A stretch of DNA of 5,329 bases from JBQCEE01 sp051960575. Lineage in GTDB: Bacteria > Actinomycetota > Actinomycetes > Mycobacteriales > Jatrophihabitantaceae. Below the pieces are notes generated by a model, which ran no database searches, had not been told where the DNA came from, and worked only from the letters and a program-made list of their open reading frames with translations. A program made the position numbers and the translations under genes. The stretch is from positions 1 through 5,329 of the forward strand of contig NZ_JBQCEE010000277.1 in assembly GCF_051960575.1 (NCBI RefSeq). The letters are read 5' to 3'. Below are positions 5,123-5,329 of this stretch, in pieces (positions within the stretch are counted from its first letter, which is position 1; each line of letters starts with the position of its first letter).

Positions 5123-5329
5123 ATGACCTTCACCGAGCCCGCCTCCACTCCCCTGGCGCTCCTGCTGCTCGGGCACGGCAGCGACCCGCAGTCGGAACGG
5201 GGCGTCGACTGTCCCGGCGAGCTCCCCGCCGCGTCCGACCCCGAACTGGTCGCCCGGGCCCGCGCCGCCAAGGCCGCCCTCGGCGACCGGGTCTTCGTCC
5301 TCGGCCACCACTACCAGCGCGACGAGGTC
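5123..5329 (+). CDS. nadA: Quinolinate synthase NadA, N-terminal part
   Basis: NadA condenses iminoaspartate with dihydroxyacetone phosphate to quinolinate, the second step of de novo NAD biosynthesis, using an oxygen-sensitive [4Fe-4S] cluster. The first 69 residues are visible. They contain the actinobacterial-type N-terminal extension (LALLLLGHGSDPQSERGVDC, 11-30, then PGELP), the helix DPELVARARAAKAALGD (39-55) and the family hallmark VFVLGHHYQRDEV (57-69), whose HHY belongs to the substrate site. The three cluster-binding cysteines would lie beyond the window edge. The ATG is supported by a GAAGGA ribosome binding site and by the expected N-terminus. It is divergent from erpA across a shared 136-bp region, so the cluster carrier and a cluster-requiring enzyme may share control. 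In many actinobacteria nadB and nadC follow, but that lies outside this window. Confidence 0.93.
   Translation, partial: MTFTEPASTPLALLLLGHGSDPQSERGVDCPGELPAASDPELVARARAAKAALGDRVFVLGHHYQRDEV

Noticed and set aside
4603..5271. Longer 222-aa version of ErpA starting at 5271
   Set aside because: The extra N-terminal 95 residues are low-complexity, would overlap the nadA start and have no family counterpart. The ATG at 4986 has a good ribosome binding site and gives the usual length.
1..5329. Mobile elements, CRISPR arrays, tRNA or rRNA genes, or a defence-type cassette
   Set aside because: No transposase or integrase motifs, terminal repeats, spaced direct repeats or RNA-gene signatures were seen. 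The genes are metabolic or cell-wall types of uniform composition, apart from the one unknown 116-aa protein.

Overview
This is a 5.3-kb, very GC-rich chromosomal window with strong G/C preference at third codon positions. It is almost certainly from an actinobacterium (Actinomycetota). Gene content and order support this. There is a close match to Mycobacterium tuberculosis-type AsnB (Rv2201) convergent with an Rv2202c-type adenosine kinase, and a HesB/ErpA-type protein and an actinobacterial-type NadA lie nearby. The presence of tusA and a VanX-type lipoprotein, and the lack of mycobacterial extras, make a non-mycobacterial actinobacterium (for example Micrococcales) plausible. That placement is inference from memory of families, not a search.

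Layout. Plus strand, 1-3503: the last 35 codons of a probable cysteine desulfurase; tusA (sulfur carrier, 82 aa); asnB (glutamine-hydrolysing asparagine synthetase or related amidotransferase, 631 aa); a 116-aa conserved protein of unknown function starting 2 nt after asnB; and a 263-aa secreted lipoprotein of the VanX/DdpX D-Ala-D-Ala dipeptidase family. Minus strand, 3535-4986: adoK (PfkB-family adenosine kinase), convergent with the dipeptidase, and upstream of it erpA (A-type Fe-S carrier). The two are separated by a perfect 38-bp palindrome that looks like the erpA terminator. Plus strand, 5123-end: the first 69 codons of nadA (quinolinate synthase), divergent from erpA across a 136-bp control region.

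How the genes relate. Three entries concern sulfur and Fe-S metabolism: cysteine desulfurase/TusA on the left, and ErpA facing NadA, a [4Fe-4S] enzyme, on the right. The middle holds amide-nitrogen metabolism and cell-wall functions: AsnB, whose closest relatives include enzymes that amidate peptidoglycan diaminopimelate, and an exported D,D-dipeptidase. AdoK serves purine salvage.

Regulation. Three genes (asnB, the dipeptidase and adoK) have an A2/T6-type -10 hexamer (two of them strict TANNNT) ending 7-8 nt before the start codon and no convincing Shine-Dalgarno sequence. This is the signature of leaderless transcripts, common in actinobacteria. By contrast, erpA and nadA have purine-rich ribosome binding sites and real leaders. 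I see no mobile element, CRISPR array, tRNA or rRNA, and no clear evidence of a novel multi-gene system. The window is mostly ordinary core genome. The most useful leads are the promoter architecture, the erpA/nadA control region and the unknown 116-aa protein.
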